Part shown: in pieces, positions 35,258-43,618 of the stretch
Position numbering within the stretch: position 1 is the stretch's first letter
How the letters are laid out: every line of letters starts with the position of its first letter
Notes under the pieces: generated by a model
The model's input: only the letters and a program-made list of their open reading frames with translations
What the model was told of the DNA's origin: nothing
Database searches by the model: none
Position numbers and translations under genes: made by a program
DNA from: Nevskia sp.
GTDB taxonomy: Bacteria; Pseudomonadota; Gammaproteobacteria; Nevskiales; Nevskiaceae
Reading direction: 5' to 3'
DNA length: 64,000 bases
Assembly: GCF_021732705.1 (NCBI RefSeq)
Contig: NZ_JAKFUM010000003.1
Span: 248,001-312,000 of the forward strand

Positions 35258-35964
35258 TGGCCGTTGACCTCGCGCACCACAGCGGGCAGATCGCCGGGCA
35301 GGCCGAGCGACAGCCAGCGCCCGGCGTCATGGTTGAGCGTGATGGTGCGCGAGCGCACGCGGCCGGCGTCGATGCCGGCCTGCGTCGCCCACTGGCGGAT
35401 GCGGGCGTCCTCCTGGCGGCTGCCGACCATGTAGAGGTCGAAGGCGGTGCCGGCCGCCTGCAACTGGCGCACGCGCTGCTCGCACGGCGGGCACTCGGCC
35501 TTCACGAAAACCGCCAGCCGGCCCGAGCCCCGGTTGCCGGCGCCCGGCACCTTCGCACCGGGCATGTTCACGCGCTGCTGTCCCGGATAGAGCCGCTTCC
35601 ACGCCGCGTCGTAGGCCCGCTGGTACGCCAGCGTCTTGCCCACGCGCTTCGATTCCGCCTGCACCTGCAGCTCTGCATAGCGGTTGCGTTCCTCGTCGCT
35701 GCGCGCCTCGATGCCCAGCGCCGTCAGCGGATCGAGGTTCGGGGAATAGATGCCCAGCGGCCCCTGCATCAGTTGGCGGTAGCGCGCCCACTCCTCGGGG
35801 CGCAGCCCCCAATCGCGTGCCAGGCGCTCGTCCAGCGCAGCGTCGCTGCTGTTCTGCACCTGGGCGGGAACGGTGCGCGAGGACGCGACCGGCGCCGACT
35901 GCGCCGAGGCCGTGCCTGCGACAGCGGCGAGGATGGCGGCGAAGCAGATCGCGGCGTGCTTCAT
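35242..35964 (-). CDS. ICE protein, TIGR03759 (PFL_4693) family, CXXC motif
   Basis: The 240-aa protein has a signal peptide (AQS region near residue 22), a helical domain with WGLRPEEWARYRQLMQGPLG, and a C-terminal thioredoxin-like domain with CPPC in FVKAECPPCEQRV. It is periplasmic and could act in disulfide formation or reduction of pilus parts. Its family-typical place is between the anchored coiled-coil gene and the transglycosylase gene, starting 9 nt after the former. Confidence 0.86.
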   Translation of the reverse strand: MKHAAICFAAILAAVAGTASAQSAPVASSRTVPAQVQNSSDAALDERLARDWGLRPEEWARYRQLMQGPLGIYSPNLDPLTALGIEARSDEERNRYAELQVQAESKRVGKTLAYQRAYDAAWKRLYPGQQRVNMPGAKVPGAGNRGSGRLAVFVKAECPPCEQRVRQLQAAGTAFDLYMVGSRQEDARIRQWATQAGIDAGRVRSRTITLNHDAGRWLSLGLPGDLPAVVREVNGQWQRQ

Positions 35965-35973
35965 GGCCGGCTC

Positions 35974-36618
35974 CTATGGCAGCGCAAGGCGCTGGGTCTG
36001 GCCGTCCACGCGGAACACGGCGGCGCGCGCCTCGATCGCCAGCAGATGCCACGCGCCTACGGCATCGCCTTCGCGCAGCAGCCACACGTCCAGCACCGAC
36101 GAGGCCTTGGGCGCCGCCACCGACAGGAAGCGCTCGCCGCCGCGCAGTTCCACGCCCACGACGTTGAACGGCGGTTCGGGCACCTTGGGATTGGCCGGCT
36201 CGGCGGTGCGCCGGGGTGCCGCGGCAGGCGCGGCGGTTCGCTTCATGCGCGCTTCGAGGTCGCCCATGCGCGCCTGCAGCGCCTGCAAGTCGCCGGTATG
36301 GGCGTCTGCGGCCTGGGCCTGCTCGACCTGCGTCAGGCGCTCGTCCAGCGCCTTGCGCGCGGCCTCGAAGTCGGGCTGGGTGACAGGCTTGGGCTGGTTC
36401 TTCGAGGCCGCCGCCTGCTGTTCGAGTTCGGCGACGCGCGTGTTGAGCGCCTGCACGTGCGCATCCTGGGCGCTGGCCTGGCTCTGCTCGCTCAGGCGCG
36501 ACAGGCCCACGCTGTTGACCACCGCGAGGATGCTCACGAGCAGCAGCCACGCGGCCGCTGCGATGTTCAACCAGCGCGCGCGGCCGGCGTTCTCGTCGGG
36601 AAGCTGCGGGATGGTCAT
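35974..36618 (-). CDS. Membrane-anchored coiled-coil ICE protein
   Basis: The 214-aa protein has one membrane helix at about residues 17-35 and a long coiled coil (about 40-125, ALNTRVAELEQQAA). A compact C-terminal domain follows with GVELRGGERFLSVA and VWLLREGDAVGAWHLLAIE. The shape resembles type IV pilus PilP/PilO-like alignment proteins, but I do not assert homology. It is encoded with pilL, overlapping it by 4 nt, so a part in the ICE pilus is plausible. Confidence 0.7.
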   Translation of the reverse strand: MTIPQLPDENAGRARWLNIAAAAWLLLVSILAVVNSVGLSRLSEQSQASAQDAHVQALNTRVAELEQQAAASKNQPKPVTQPDFEAARKALDERLTQVEQAQAADAHTGDLQALQARMGDLEARMKRTAAPAAAPRRTAEPANPKVPEPPFNVVGVELRGGERFLSVAAPKASSVLDVWLLREGDAVGAWHLLAIEARAAVFRVDGQTQRLALP

Positions 36619-37217
36619 GGCTGGGCCTCCTGGGGCACGTGGGGTTCGGCGGCGGGCGCGCTCGATGCGGCAGCCGCAGGAATGGGGCTGGCGCTCGGCG
36701 CACGCGCAGTCGTCAGGCGCGCGAAGCACACCGCGCGCGCCGCGTCATCGACTGACAGATCCCAGGCCGGACCGGCCAGCGCCAGCAAGGCATCGCGCAG
36801 CGGCAGTGGCCCGAGCCGCAGGTGCGCCGCCGGCAGCGGCAGCGTGAACAGCGAAGCGGCGTCCGGCGCATCGCAAAGGCGGTAGCCGGTGCGCAGCAGC
36901 ACGTGCCGCAGGGCATCGCCGACGCTCGCGTCCAAGGTCGGCGGAATCGAAATCTCGATCACCTGCCGCAGCAGGTCGCGCTGCGCCGGTTCCGGCACCA
37001 TCTCAACCAGCGTGTAGCGCCCATAACGGGCCACCGGGATCAGGCTCGGCTCGGGCTCCGGGGCGATGGTCCTGACCAACACCGCAGGCTCGGGAATCGA
37101 GTCAGGGGCAGTCGGGGTGCTCGCCGTGCCCGTGGCGGCGCAGCCGGTGATGAGCACGCAGCCAACCAGCAAGGCAGGCGCAGTCAGGCGATGAACGACG
37201 CAGGTGAGTGGTTGCAT
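36615..37217 (-). CDS. pilL: PilL N-terminal-domain lipoprotein (TIGR03748)
   Basis: The 200-aa protein has a lipobox (VLITGC, Cys near residue 25). The PFGI-1-type PilL domain contains GRYTLVEMVPEPAQRDLLRQVIEISIPP and a GDALRHVLLRTGYRLC helix. It is an outer-membrane lipoprotein related to the N-terminal part of PilL of conjugative type IV pili. The C-terminal part is a Pro/Ala-rich tail. It is the first gene of the minus-strand transfer operon. Confidence 0.85.
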   Translation of the reverse strand: MQPLTCVVHRLTAPALLVGCVLITGCAATGTASTPTAPDSIPEPAVLVRTIAPEPEPSLIPVARYGRYTLVEMVPEPAQRDLLRQVIEISIPPTLDASVGDALRHVLLRTGYRLCDAPDAASLFTLPLPAAHLRLGPLPLRDALLALAGPAWDLSVDDAARAVCFARLTTARAPSASPIPAAAASSAPAAEPHVPQEAQP

Positions 37218-37331
37218 GGGGCAGTTCCCTGGAACACGGAGCCCTCACCATCGCCGCCGCAGGGCGTTGGGGCAGCAAACAAAGGGAACTGGCATGCGCC
37301 CGACTTCATGGCCTGCCGTCGATGCGCAGAA

Positions 37332-37367
37332 CAAAAAAGAAGCCGGCGCCCCGAAGGGCAGCCGGCG
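37332..37367 (-). terminator. Rho-independent terminator after the helicase gene
   Basis: On the minus strand a GCCGGC / GCCGGC stem is extended by GCCC/GGGC around a TTCG loop with one bulge (37343-37366), followed by TTCTTTTTT. It lies 14 nt after the stop at 37381 and separates the helicase gene from the pilL operon. Confidence 0.88.
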
Positions 37368-37380
37368 TGGGTGGGTGGGA

Positions 37381-39663
37381 TCAGGCCGCGACGAGTTGCC
37401 GGGCCAGTGCCACCTCGACGGAATCACCGTCCTGGTTCAGCACATCCAGTCCCGACTCGGGCACGTCTCCCGACGTGCTCTGCGAGACCATGATCTTTCG
37501 CGCCATCAGCCCCAGGCAGGTCATCTGCGAGGAAGCCGCATAGCCGAGGTAGATCACGCGAACCGGCAGCTTCTGGCCGATGCGCCATGAGCGCCGGGCC
37601 GCCTGCTGCAGGCTGTAGACGTTGTAGCCCGACTGCATGAACACGATCGTCGGAAACTCCAACAGGTCGAGACCCGTCTTGACCAGCTCCGGGTTCGTGA
37701 CGAGCACGTCGATGCCACGGTCCAACTGCTCGGCGATCCAGTCTTCGCGACGGCTGGCGTCTACGCTCGCGCGCAACACCGCCACCTTGAAGCCCTCCTG
37801 CTCCAGCAGCACCTTCAAACGCGACGTGGTGTCGCGCGTTCCGGTGTAGACCGAGTAGACCAGCGTCTTGCGACCCGCAGCCTTCTCCTGCTTGCAGATC
37901 TCGATCAGCTCGCGCTCCTTGGGCATCACCTCCAGCTCGTTGAACTGAGCCGGAACGAAGGCCAAGGTCTGGCGCGTGCGAGGGTGCACCACCGTCTCCG
38001 ACCGGAAGCAGCAATCCGGCCAGGCCAGCAGCACGTTGAGGACCACGCCGAGCAGCGTCGTGTCGCGCTTGGCCAGCGCCTGTTTCAGCGCCGAGGTCAG
38101 ACGAAACGACAGATCGCGATAGGCCGCGGCTTGCGCCGTGTCCATCGCCACCTCGCGGAACTCCTCGTCGTAGGACGGCAGCACATTGCCGCCGATGTCC
38201 TTGAGCTTGAGAAATACCGTGAACGGCAGGACGCAACGTAGCACGCCCTTCGGGCCGAAGCCCGGCGCCTTGACCGTGCGCACCGATACCTTGGTGCCCT
38301 TGGCCGTCTTGTGCGCCGTGCCCGTGCTCTCGGAATAGATGTCCTTGAGAATCCCGTGATCGCGCATGAACGCCATCGCGGCCGAGGTCATGCTGCCGCT
38401 CTTGGTCGGGCGGTAGCCGTCTTCGATCATTCGCCCCGGCAGGGCTCGGAACAGCAGGTGGAACAGGTCGTCGCCGTAGCCACCCATCAGCGTGCCGGTA
38501 AGCAGCAAGGTCTTGCGCGCCTTCGCAGCGAGCACGCCCATGGCCTGGCCCTGGGCGCTACCGCCGTTCTTGTACTCGTGCGCCTCGTCGGCGATGAGCA
38601 GGTCGAACGTGCCTTGCGGCAAATACCTCTTGATGAACTCGGACGGCTGGTAGCCACCCTCACCGAAGCCGAACTCCATGTTCGCCATCGCCCGCTCCAT
38701 GCGGTGCGCTTGGGCGTCCGAGAAGACCAGCTCGCCGTTGGCATCCATGAGGTTGATGAACTCGTGGATGTTGTCGCCCAGCATCGAGGCCAGGAAGCCG
38801 TCGCCGAACTTCTTCATCAGCTTCTGCGCGGTGACTTCCCCGATGGTCGGGATGCGCTGCAAGGCTTTGAAGACGGCCGTGGACTGGTCGCTGGCGGACA
38901 GGCTGCGCGGTCGCATCAGCGTCCACAGCGGTGCGGCGCAATGGCTGCACCGGCGGCGGTAGTCCTCAGCTTCGAGTTCGACCGGGTTGATTGGCTCGCC
39001 GTCGAGGTTGGTGATGACCTGGCCGCAATCCGGGCATGCGCCGACTTCGCCGTGCTTCGTGTGCCGCACGTTGAAGACGGGCTTCCAGTGGAAACCCATG
39101 CGCATCCGCACGCGCCCGAGCACGTAGAACTCCTGGCCGCGCACCGGCACGCCCAACTGCTCGCGCAGCTTGATGAGCTTGACCAGCGTGTCTGGGCCGT
39201 TGAGCACCCAGACCTTCGCGCCGGCCACGGTTTCCTGGATTTCCCGGCGCCACTTGTAGACCAGGTGAGGCGGTGAGAGGACCAGCGTGCGGCGGTAGCC
39301 TTCGGCGTGCAGCACGGCCGCCGTGGCAATGCCAACGGTGGTCTTGCCGCAGCCCATTTCGCCATTGACGATCGCGGCGCGTTCGCCGCGGTCGGCCAGC
39401 AGCTCGGTGACGGCATGCACCACCTCGGCCTGCGCGCCGAACAGCTTGCGCTTGAGACTGGCCAGCACGAGCTGGCGATGCGGCCGGGCCTGGCTGGTGT
39501 AGACGGGAGGGTTGGCGCGGTTGAGCGAGTCCAGCAGTTCGTCGCCGAATTCGGCAACGAAATCCTGAAGGCTCATCGCCAGGGGAGAAGCAGCCGCTTC
39601 GAGCAGGTCGCCCTGGACGGGAGTGCCATCGGCGGCGGGAACAATGTTGGTATCGAGGGACAT
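37381..39663 (-). CDS. SNF2/DEAD-type helicase of ICE accessory region
   Basis: The 760-aa protein is a superfamily 2 helicase. Walker A is GEMGCGKTT near residue 103, the DEAH box is ADEAHEY, motif III LTGTLMGG, and the C-terminal motif VI region QAARRSWRIGQ. A zinc-ribbon-like insert (CPDCGQ with CSHC) sits between the lobes. It should translocate on DNA, possibly in replication or protection of incoming ICE DNA; this is inferred from the neighbours. Its upstream gap contains a nested hairpin. Confidence 0.88.
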   Translation of the reverse strand: MSLDTNIVPAADGTPVQGDLLEAAASPLAMSLQDFVAEFGDELLDSLNRANPPVYTSQARPHRQLVLASLKRKLFGAQAEVVHAVTELLADRGERAAIVNGEMGCGKTTVGIATAAVLHAEGYRRTLVLSPPHLVYKWRREIQETVAGAKVWVLNGPDTLVKLIKLREQLGVPVRGQEFYVLGRVRMRMGFHWKPVFNVRHTKHGEVGACPDCGQVITNLDGEPINPVELEAEDYRRRCSHCAAPLWTLMRPRSLSASDQSTAVFKALQRIPTIGEVTAQKLMKKFGDGFLASMLGDNIHEFINLMDANGELVFSDAQAHRMERAMANMEFGFGEGGYQPSEFIKRYLPQGTFDLLIADEAHEYKNGGSAQGQAMGVLAAKARKTLLLTGTLMGGYGDDLFHLLFRALPGRMIEDGYRPTKSGSMTSAAMAFMRDHGILKDIYSESTGTAHKTAKGTKVSVRTVKAPGFGPKGVLRCVLPFTVFLKLKDIGGNVLPSYDEEFREVAMDTAQAAAYRDLSFRLTSALKQALAKRDTTLLGVVLNVLLAWPDCCFRSETVVHPRTRQTLAFVPAQFNELEVMPKERELIEICKQEKAAGRKTLVYSVYTGTRDTTSRLKVLLEQEGFKVAVLRASVDASRREDWIAEQLDRGIDVLVTNPELVKTGLDLLEFPTIVFMQSGYNVYSLQQAARRSWRIGQKLPVRVIYLGYAASSQMTCLGLMARKIMVSQSTSGDVPESGLDVLNQDGDSVEVALARQLVAA

Positions 39664-39764
39664 GGTGATGCTCCATAGGAATGAGGCATGCACCTCCCCT
39701 GCGGGGCGATGGCATGCCCCGGGTTGGGAAGAGAAGAGCGGCGCGCGGCCGCGGTGGATGAAGA

Positions 39765-40070
39765 TCAGTATTCGCTGGGCAACAGCAGCGTGGTCACGCT
39801 GCGATCCCACTCGGTGATGATCCAGAGCTTCAGGTCAGGCGCGACCTGGTAGGACGAGAAAAGCCGATCCTCGCCGGAGCGCAACGCGGCGTCGTTCTGA
39901 CGCCGGTCGCTGTCGTCGAGGTCGCCCCAATCGCCGCTGAGATGGCGGGACAGATACGGTGCCGGGTTGAGCCGGCCTTGCTGGACCAGCGCATCGATGC
40001 CGCGGGTCATGACCAGGTGTCCGGGGGCAAAGCGTGCTTGCGACGCCAGGTTGAGAACTGCGAGTGCCAT
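39765..40070 (-). CDS. Small ICE accessory protein
   Basis: The 101-aa protein resembles plasmid- and ICE-borne proteins with the core RHLSGDWGDLDDSDRRQNDAA followed by LFSSY and WIITEWDRS. The catalytic or binding role is unknown to me. It has its own leader hairpin (arms GGGGCCA/TGGCCCC at 40094-40126) and a purine-rich ribosome-binding site before ATG 40070. It lies between the helicase and methyltransferase-like genes. Confidence 0.72.
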   Translation of the reverse strand: MALAVLNLASQARFAPGHLVMTRGIDALVQQGRLNPAPYLSRHLSGDWGDLDDSDRRQNDAALRSGEDRLFSSYQVAPDLKLWIITEWDRSVTTLLLPSEY

Positions 40071-40182
40071 GGTGTTTCTCCTTCGGATGAAAGAGGGGCC
40101 ACGGCACCCGGCGGGGTGACATGGCCCCGTTGGGTGGATGAGTTGGTGGATGAAGCGACGGCGAATCGTCAGGGAACAGCGA

Positions 40183-41298
40183 TCAGCGGATGGTCAGCAC
40201 CTCGCCACACGTCGACGAGCCCGGCGTCATGTCCCAGGCGCGGATGACCGGCACGAACTTGTCGGTCAGGATGCGCGTCTCGGCCACGGTGCCGTCGTCG
40301 CGCTCGGTGTACTCCGTCTGCAAGGTCTTCTCCTTGTGGGTGTCGCCCTTGACGACGAGCACGCGGCCCGTCTTGGACTTCACCACGCCGGAAATCGCAC
40401 CCGCGGCGAGCGCTAAGGCGAGATGCCAATGCGATAACCCTCGCGCCGGGGGCCGCAGCGACTGCTGCGCGGCGCCAAGGTGCGTGTCGAGCGTCGGCCA
40501 GAGTCCTTGCAGCCGGCCGACTTCATCGGCGAACTGCTCGGGCTCCATCGTCACGCGGTAGAAGTGCTCCGGCTCGGCCGTGGCAGGCACCGTGTACGGC
40601 AGGAACGGCCATTCGACCGGCAGCTCTTCCGCTTCGGCGTCGCCGAGACCTATCTGCAGCAGCAGTGCGCGCGTGGCCTTGACCGAATCCGACACCTGGT
40701 CGCGCTGGCGAACCTTGCGACCGAAGATCACGACCTGCCTGAACTGCGTGTCCACCGCGCGGTAGATGCGCAGCTCGGCGAAGTGCCGGGTCAGCCATCC
40801 GACCAGTTCGGCGTCGAGCACGTAGTGCGGCACGATGTAGATCAGCACGCCGCCGTACTGCAGCAGCGGCAGCGCCTTCTGGTAGAACAGCTTTTCCAGC
40901 CGCGCGCGGCCCTGGCCCTGGTAGCCGACGTTGCCGTTGGTGTCCTTGGACAGGTCGCCATACGGCGGGTTGAGCCACAGCAGGCCAAAGCTCTGCCGGC
41001 TGATCAGCGTGTCCATCAGGTCGCCGTGGATGCAGCGATCGACCAGTTGCCGGGCGTGGCGTGCGCGCTCCGCCTCGTACTCGACGGCGAAGGCCTGGAC
41101 CCGTTCGCGCCCGAGGGCGTGCGCGGCTTCGGCGATCGCCACGCCTTCGCCGGCGCAGGGATCGAGGATGCACAGCGGACCGGCCGAGGGAGCAGCGGGC
41201 GCCAGCGCGGCGAGTGCTCTTTCGAGCGTGGGTTCATCCGTGGGGAAGTACCCGTTCTTGACGAAGTTGCGGGCGAGCCGCGGGAACATGAGGGCCAT
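40183..41298 (-). CDS. DUF6094-type DNA methyltransferase-like protein
   Basis: The 371-aa protein has a Rossmann methyltransferase core: ILDPCAGEGVAIAEAA near residue 45 binds SAM, and the NPPY motif (WLNPPYGDLS) near 110 is typical of adenine-N6 or cytosine-N4 DNA methylation. A second domain of unknown use follows after about residue 200. On a conjugative element such an enzyme may protect DNA from host restriction, but no cognate nuclease is nearby. AGGAG 7 nt before ATG 41298 supports the start. Confidence 0.8.
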   Translation of the reverse strand: MALMFPRLARNFVKNGYFPTDEPTLERALAALAPAAPSAGPLCILDPCAGEGVAIAEAAHALGRERVQAFAVEYEAERARHARQLVDRCIHGDLMDTLISRQSFGLLWLNPPYGDLSKDTNGNVGYQGQGRARLEKLFYQKALPLLQYGGVLIYIVPHYVLDAELVGWLTRHFAELRIYRAVDTQFRQVVIFGRKVRQRDQVSDSVKATRALLLQIGLGDAEAEELPVEWPFLPYTVPATAEPEHFYRVTMEPEQFADEVGRLQGLWPTLDTHLGAAQQSLRPPARGLSHWHLALALAAGAISGVVKSKTGRVLVVKGDTHKEKTLQTEYTERDDGTVAETRILTDKFVPVIRAWDMTPGSSTCGEVLTIR

Positions 41299-41365
41299 GG
41301 GAATCTCCTGGCATTGAAGATGAAAGGATGCGGACATGCGCGCGTGCATGTCCGGTGAAGGAACC

Positions 41366-42022
41366 TCAAGCCACCGCTTCGAGCGGTCGTGCCGAGGGGA
41401 TGCGGCTGGCCGGCGTGCCGGCGACGAGCGCGCCGCTGCGGATCAGGCCGCCCAGCACCTGGGTCAGCGCCGGCACGTCGATGGCGAGCCGATGGCCTTC
41501 CAGAGGCCCGAGGGCGAACGGCAGGCGCGTCAGCATCGACTTCGCCTGCAGCAGTTCCAGCACGCTGTCGCGCCAGGGATCGAGAAGCGGCAGCGGGCAG
41601 GTGTCCCGCACCAGCGTCCACAGCCGGTCGAGCCGGTACTTGGAATCGCGAGGCAAGAGCGCCAGTGCGCTGGCGTTGGCCTTGTCGGGTTTGACGCAGC
41701 GCCGATCGAACAGCCAGATGTTGGTCAGCGAGCCGAACAGCGTGCGCCGGTAGGCGCGTGCGCTGCGCTTCTCCAGGTTCTCGACGTTGCCGACGAAGAC
41801 CGGGATGCTCGCGCCTTGCTCGGTGATGATGTGGAACTGATCCAGTCCCTGCTCGTCCCGGCCCAGGGTGAGACGGGCCAGGAATTCCTGGACGGCGGTG
41901 TCGCGCGCCCAGAGGGAGATGAAGACCAGGTTGCCGTTCTCGTCACCGACGACGCCATCGGCCATCAGGTCGGGGCATTCGTCGATGCGATAGAGCGTCT
42001 TGGGGGAAGAATGTGCAGGCAT
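41366..42022 (-). CDS. ICE accessory protein of unknown function
   Basis: The 218-aa soluble protein shows no motif I can name. Its N-terminal half has the pattern YRIDECPDLMADGVVGDENGNL and the middle TNIWLFDRR. It sits downstream of copy B of the three-hairpin element, 105 nt from the end of hairpin III. Start ATG 42022 follows GAGGA. It is a single-gene unit of the accessory series. Confidence 0.68.
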   Translation of the reverse strand: MPAHSSPKTLYRIDECPDLMADGVVGDENGNLVFISLWARDTAVQEFLARLTLGRDEQGLDQFHIITEQGASIPVFVGNVENLEKRSARAYRRTLFGSLTNIWLFDRRCVKPDKANASALALLPRDSKYRLDRLWTLVRDTCPLPLLDPWRDSVLELLQAKSMLTRLPFALGPLEGHRLAIDVPALTQVLGGLIRSGALVAGTPASRIPSARPLEAVA

Positions 42023-42127
42023 GGTGATGTCCTCGAAGTGAGCGGAGACAGCACCACCCGCGAGGGCAGTCACTGCCCCAGGGGGATGGAAGAAGACGCG
42101 GTGAACGTCGTTGTGAAGAATCAGACC

Positions 42128-42193
42128 GTGCGTCGCAACGCACCGTAGCCTTGAAGGTCTGGGCTACCTGGGCATGTTGTCGGCTACGCCGAC
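42128..42193 (-). ncRNA. Three-hairpin repeat element, copy B
   Basis: On the minus strand: hairpin I GTCGGC/GCCGAC, linker ACATGCCCAG, hairpin II GTAGCC/GGCTAC with the CTTCAA loop, hairpin III GTGCG/CGCAC. The bases of stems I and III differ from those in the other copies but the pairing is kept. It is upstream of the 218-aa gene at 41366. Confidence 0.75.
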
Positions 42194-42316
42194 GGACACG
42201 AGTCATAGCCTGCGCCAAGCTGCGTACACCGCGTGAGCGAAAAACCGACCCGGCGCCCAACCCTGTTTGCGCTGGCGCATCGCCCGCGGCGCCGGAAGGA
42301 CGGCCGCAAAAGAAAA

Positions 42317-43402
42317 GGCTCAGTTCGCGTTGAATGGTGACAGGCTCGCCCAGTGAGCCTGTTGAGTTCGAGACTGCGTCGGTGGTGACAGAAGAGTCAC
42401 CGGGAGACGCAAATGAAGGCGGACGAATTGAAGCGGCTGCGCGATGCGCTGGGGCGGCTGACAGCCAACCAGCGCAAGCTGGTGCTCCATGAGCTTGCAC
42501 ACGCCCAGGCCATCGACGAAGTTGCCGACTGCATCGAGAAGCGGTTGGCCGCGCGACCGATGTGCCCGGCTTGCAACGGCGAGCACGTGGTGCGCAATGG
42601 CTTTGCCAATGGGTTGCAGCGATACAAGTGCCGCGACTGCCGTATCACCTTCAATGCGCTGACCGGCACACCGCTGGCGCGGTTGCGCTACCGCGACAAG
42701 TGGCTCGACCAAGCCAAGGTGCTCGACGAAGGACTGAGCGTTCGCAAAGCGGCCACCCGACTCGGCGTGCACAGCACGACCGCCTTTCGTTGGCGCCATC
42801 GCTGGCTGGCCTGCCCTCGCGAGGCCAAGGCAGTGCACATGGCCGGTGTTGTCGAGGCTGACGAGACGTACCAACTGCTCTCGTACAAGGGCCAGCCAGC
42901 ACGGCTGGCCCGACAAACGCAACGGGCACCTCGCCGGCGCGGCGGCAAAGCTGCCAAGCGCGGGGTGTCGTCCGAACAAGTGCCCATACTGGTGATGCGC
43001 AACCGCTCCGGCGAAACCAGCGACTTCGTGCTGCCCAACACCGGCAAGGCTGCGCTCAAGGCGGTGCTGCCACAGGCACTGGCCGACGACTCTGTGCTGT
43101 GCTCGGACGGCAGCAATCACCTTCACCAGGCCGCCGTGGAACTGGCGATTGAGCACCAAGCCATCAACATGTCTGCCGGCGAGCGCATCCGCGGGCCGTG
43201 GCATGTCCAGAACGTCAACGCGTATCACAGTCGCCTGAAGACCTGGCTGCGGCGCTTCAACGGCATTTCCACGCACTACCTGCCGAACTACCTCGGCTGG
43301 TTCCGGGCGCTCGACCGCAACGCGCGACTCAGGGTCGATGCGGTTTCCCTGCTCGCACTGGCCATCGGCCCCGGGCCATCCGCACTCAACGCGAACTGAG
43401 CC
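42317..43402 (+). mobile_element. IS1595-family insertion sequence, intact
   Basis: The 1086-bp element has perfect 17-bp inverted repeats, GGCTCAGTTCGCGTTGA at 42317-42333 and its complement at 43386-43402. The perfect 8-bp target duplication AAAGAAAA flanks it at 42309-42316 and 43403-43410, the duplication size expected for this family. It carries one complete transposase. The target was the T-tract of a terminator. Confidence 0.95.
42413..43399 (+). CDS. IS1595-family transposase (ISXO2-like)
   Basis: The 328-aa protein has an N-terminal zinc ribbon (CPACNGEHVVRNG with CRDC near residues 49-80), then a helix-turn-helix (LSVRKAATRLGVHSTTAFRWRHR). The DDE domain starts with VVEADETY, continues through LCSDGSN, and ends around HVQNVNAYHSRLKTWLRRFNG, where His-Asn-Asn replaces the usual last acidic step in this family. 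ATG 42413 lies 80 nt inside the left end. Confidence 0.93.
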   Translation: MKADELKRLRDALGRLTANQRKLVLHELAHAQAIDEVADCIEKRLAARPMCPACNGEHVVRNGFANGLQRYKCRDCRITFNALTGTPLARLRYRDKWLDQAKVLDEGLSVRKAATRLGVHSTTAFRWRHRWLACPREAKAVHMAGVVEADETYQLLSYKGQPARLARQTQRAPRRRGGKAAKRGVSSEQVPILVMRNRSGETSDFVLPNTGKAALKAVLPQALADDSVLCSDGSNHLHQAAVELAIEHQAINMSAGERIRGPWHVQNVNAYHSRLKTWLRRFNGISTHYLPNYLGWFRALDRNARLRVDAVSLLALAIGPGPSALNAN

Positions 43403-43433
43403 AAAGAAAACCGCCCCGGGGACACCGAGGCGG
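43403..43433 (-). terminator. Rho-independent terminator, hit by the IS1595 element
   Basis: On the minus strand CCGCCTCGG pairs with CCGGGGCGG (43411-43433), followed by TTTTCTTT. The last bases are the target duplication, so the element landed in the T-tract. With the 8-bp duplication the terminator probably still works. No gene is evident between it and the next terminator at 43575. Confidence 0.75.
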
Positions 43434-43574
43434 CAAAGATGACTGCTTGGCTCAGGGAGGAAAAGCCAAGGAGGTATGCAGTCGAATCTCGATTTTCGAG
43501 GCAGCGGCGAATTGGCGCATTAGGGTTACACCGAACCAAATGGAACGCGGTGCGCTGGCAGCACAGCACCAGCC

Positions 43575-43611
43575 AAAAAAAAAGCGGACCATGCCGTGAG
43601 GCACGATCCGC
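43575..43611 (-). terminator. Rho-independent terminator after the DUF932 gene
   Basis: A 12-bp stem (GCGGATCGTGCC on the minus strand against GGCATGGTCCGC, two weak pairs) with a 4-nt loop at 43584-43611 is followed by nine T. It lies 7 nt after the DUF932 stop. Confidence 0.9.
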
Positions 43612-43618
43612 TTGTGGG

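Noticed and set aside
42413-43399. IS1595 transposase as a broken gene because the usual third acidic residue is not evident
   Set aside because: The His-Asn form near the C-terminus is normal in ISXO2-like members, and the length, ends and target duplication are intact.
43434-43574. Small gene between the two terminators right of the IS1595 element
   Set aside because: No frame has a start with a ribosome-binding site and a plausible product; it looks like a remnant spacer.
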